DNA from: Maribacter caenipelagi
Lineage (GTDB): Bacteria > Bacteroidota > Bacteroidia > Flavobacteriales > Flavobacteriaceae
NCBI RefSeq assembly: GCF_004364175.1
Contig: NZ_SNZW01000011.1
Span: forward strand, 248,001 to 312,000
Direction: 5' to 3'
Length of the DNA stretch: 64,000 nt
Position numbers and translations under genes: made by a program. Positions within the stretch are counted from its first letter, which is position 1; each line of letters opens with the position of its first letter. Positions 62,266 to 64,000 of this stretch are shown here, in pieces. Below the pieces are notes generated by a model. The model searched no databases, was not told where the DNA came from, and saw only the letters and a program-made list of their open reading frames with translations.

Positions 62266-64000
62266 TTACGCTATAATTTGAATTGTTTGGTTCTCTTTTA
62301 ATGATACCTCATAGGTTTCGCCATTACAATGAACAATTGTTTTGCCTCCATTTTTAGAGAAGATGGTAAGGTTTGTCACCTTTTTATTTTCCCAACTGAA
62401 AGTCAATTCAAACCCTCCTCTGGCTTTAACCCCATGTAATTTTCCCTTTTGCCAAGTATCGGGAATAGCAGGAAGAAGATGAATACTTTTTTCTGTTGAT
62501 TGTACTATCATTTCCATAACTCCTGCCGCTCCGCCAAAGTTTCCATCAATTTGAAATGGAGGATGTGCATCAAACAAATTGGGATAAGTTCCTCCAGCAT
62601 TCGAGTTATTAGCTTCCAAACCTGTCGGGTCAACATAGTTCAGTAATTCTCTATACAATTTATAGGCTCTTTTGCCGTCTTTTAACCGTGCCCAAAGGTT
62701 TATTCTCCAACCTTGTGACCAGCCTGTACTTTTGTCGCCTTTTATATTTAAAGTCTTTTTGGCGGCCTCGGCTAGTTCAGGGGTTCTTTCTGGTGAAATA
62801 TGATGTCCTGGATATAGCCCAAATAAGTGCGACTGATGACGGTGTTGAGGATCGTCATCATCCCAATCATGATACCATTCTAACAAATGCCCACCTTTCT
62901 TGCTTATTTGATAAGGATGAAGTTCATTAAGCCTTTCCTTTAATTCATTTTGAAAGGCAAGGTCAGTATCCAGAATTTCAGCTGCCCTAATGGTATTATT
63001 AAAAACCTCTCTGACAATTGCTAAATCAGATGTTGCCCCATATAATGTAGCACCACGATATCCAGTTGAAGTAACGTACATGTTTTCGGGAGAGGTCGAT
63101 GGAGAAGTAACCCAGTTCCCTTTTTTATCTTTCACCATCATATCAATACAAAACAAGGCGGCTCCTTTCATTAATGGATATGCTTTCTGTTTTAGAAAAT
63201 CTAAATTTTGATTGTATAAATAATGTTCCCATAAATGAGTGCTAAGCCATGCTCCGCCCATGTTCCAGTTTGCCCAAACAGGGTGGCCATTTCCAAAGTC
63301 ACCGACAGGATTACTCATTGCCCAGATATCAGAATTGTGACCTACGGTCCAACCTCGTGCACCATAAAAAGTGGGGGCTGTAATTTTTCCTGTCTCTTCC
63401 AAATTTTCTATCCAACTAAGCAAGGGAAAATGGCATTCACTTAAATTGGCTACTTCAGCGAGCCAATAATTCTCTTCTACGTTTATATTTGTTGTATAAT
63501 TACTACTCCAAGGTGGTCTAAGGTATGGGTTCCAAATGCCTTGTAAGTTGGCAGGTACACCAGGAGTCCGTGAGCTTGCAATCAATAAATATCGACCGAA
63601 ATGGAAGTACAGTTCTTCCAGCCCTTTATCTTGTTTTCCTTTACTATAACGAATCAATCGCTTATTCGTAGGTAAATTAAGTGTATCTATTTCTTGTAAT
63701 TGAAACGTAAGCCGATTAAACAAAGCATGGTGGTCATCAAGATGATCGCTTAATAATTGTTTATATGCTTTCTTTGAAGCATTATCTAATTGTCTTTGTG
63801 CAATTTCTTTGTACGGTTTCCCTTCTTTAACAGGATCTTTATCAAAACCATTAAAACTAGTAGCTACCGATACAAGAATCTGAGCAAATGAACCTTCTGA
63901 AAGTATTAGTTTAGATCCTTCAAAAGACACTTTCCCGTCCGTATTATTTATCTTGACATAATTTGAAAAATGGATGCCACGACAATCGTCAAAACGAACA
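62266..64000 (-). CDS. alpha-L-fucosidase-type glycoside hydrolase (GH95), 5' end cut off
   Basis: The gene runs off the window edge, so about 577 C-terminal residues are visible; GH95 enzymes are about 750-800 long, and the missing part should be the N-terminal beta domain. The frame stays open to base 64000 (ending FDDCRGIHF... at the edge), and an internal GTG at 63930 is not the real start. GH95 features: NLQGIWNPYLRPPWSSNYTTNINVE near the catalytic region, PVWANWNMGGAWLSTHLWEHY, HQSHLFGLYPGHHISP, GWSQGWRINLWARL and NLFDAHPPFQIDGNFG. It removes fucose from algal or host glycans. No SusCD pair is in view. Confidence 0.9.
   Translation of the reverse strand, partial: VRFDDCRGIHFSNYVKINNTDGKVSFEGSKLILSEGSFAQILVSVATSFNGFDKDPVKEGKPYKEIAQRQLDNASKKAYKQLLSDHLDDHHALFNRLTFQLQEIDTLNLPTNKRLIRYSKGKQDKGLEELYFHFGRYLLIASSRTPGVPANLQGIWNPYLRPPWSSNYTTNINVEENYWLAEVANLSECHFPLLSWIENLEETGKITAPTFYGARGWTVGHNSDIWAMSNPVGDFGNGHPVWANWNMGGAWLSTHLWEHYLYNQNLDFLKQKAYPLMKGAALFCIDMMVKDKKGNWVTSPSTSPENMYVTSTGYRGATLYGATSDLAIVREVFNNTIRAAEILDTDLAFQNELKERLNELHPYQISKKGGHLLEWYHDWDDDDPQHRHQSHLFGLYPGHHISPERTPELAEAAKKTLNIKGDKSTGWSQGWRINLWARLKDGKRAYKLYRELLNYVDPTGLEANNSNAGGTYPNLFDAHPPFQIDGNFGGAAGVMEMIVQSTEKSIHLLPAIPDTWQKGKLHGVKARGGFELTFSWENKKVTNLTIFSKNGGKTIVHCNGETYEVSLKENQTIQIIA

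Noticed and set aside
1..64000. Mobile elements, CRISPR arrays, phage or toxin-antitoxin pairs
   Set aside because: No transposase, integrase, regular spaced repeats or paired small toxin-antitoxin genes were seen; an isolated Vsr gene is the only hint of transferred DNA.

Overview
The window looks like chromosomal DNA of a marine-type member of the Flavobacteriaceae (Bacteroidota), close to the Maribacter/Zobellia kind. This is inferred from gene content and signals, not from a database match. Supporting signs are AT-rich DNA, the gliding lipoprotein gene gldH, a secreted protease with a type IX secretion (T9SS) tail, many short SPII lipoproteins, a one-piece diheme SdhC, a SusCD-free GH95 fucosidase, and promoters with the Bacteroidota -7 box TAnnTTTG instead of a sigma70 -10 box. 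I found no rRNA, tRNA, CRISPR array, prophage or insertion sequence. The window is mostly core genome with a few accessory genes.

Layout. 1-2.9 kb: envelope genes (DUF4292 lipoprotein, EnvC-like factor) and an aldo/keto reductase. 3.0-8.2 kb: small membrane protein, acyl-CoA thioesterase, HU/SPOR protein, dprA, trpS, plsC. 8.2-11.3 kb: a four-gene minus-strand operon (lipoprotein, ECF sigma factor, a protein with an inner-membrane anchor, long linker and outer-membrane barrel, and a small barrel). 11.4-13.8 kb: recA and trhO. 14.0-18.0 kb: ricT-gldH-PBP1A operon. 18.1-19.5 kb: 3-oxoacid CoA-transferase. 19.5-24.6 kb: a possible 35-aa peptide gene, a lipoprotein, a GNAT enzyme, a serine hydrolase broken by an in-frame TAG, an aminotransferase, a DJ-1/PfpI protein and an orphan Vsr nuclease. 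24.7-28.1 kb: sdhCAB. 28.3-35.7 kb: small proteins, a cupin, a VPS10/sortilin-like protein and two M28 peptidases. 35.8-43.0 kb: M24 peptidase, ExoIII, fasciclin protein, BrnQ, ThiL, a Gfo/Idh/MocA oxidoreductase. 43.5-53.6 kb: an extended SUF Fe-S cluster region (sufA-like, B, C, D, S, E, T) interleaved with an outer-membrane protein, an M43 protease and DUF2480/DUF3078 genes. 53.9-64 kb: hflX, an endonuclease/exonuclease/phosphatase protein, a T9SS subtilase, DUF3124, a 3'-5' exonuclease, a CPBP protease, a LytTR membrane regulator and a GH95 enzyme cut by the window edge.

How it works together. The SUF genes supply Fe-S clusters that SdhB in this window needs. PBP1A, the EnvC-like factor and the SPOR protein act on the cell wall. 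GldH and the T9SS subtilase belong to the gliding/T9SS way of life. DprA and RecA are partners in handling incoming single-stranded DNA. The most unusual signals are non-coding: two diverged copies of a roughly 143-bp element bounded by 18-bp dyads (6205-6347 and 60075-60218), a nested inverted repeat at 60270-60378, a CAGT/ACTG hairpin repeat between sufC and sufD, and a palindrome just downstream of a near-consensus suf promoter. Promoter, operator and terminator calls were made by eye.
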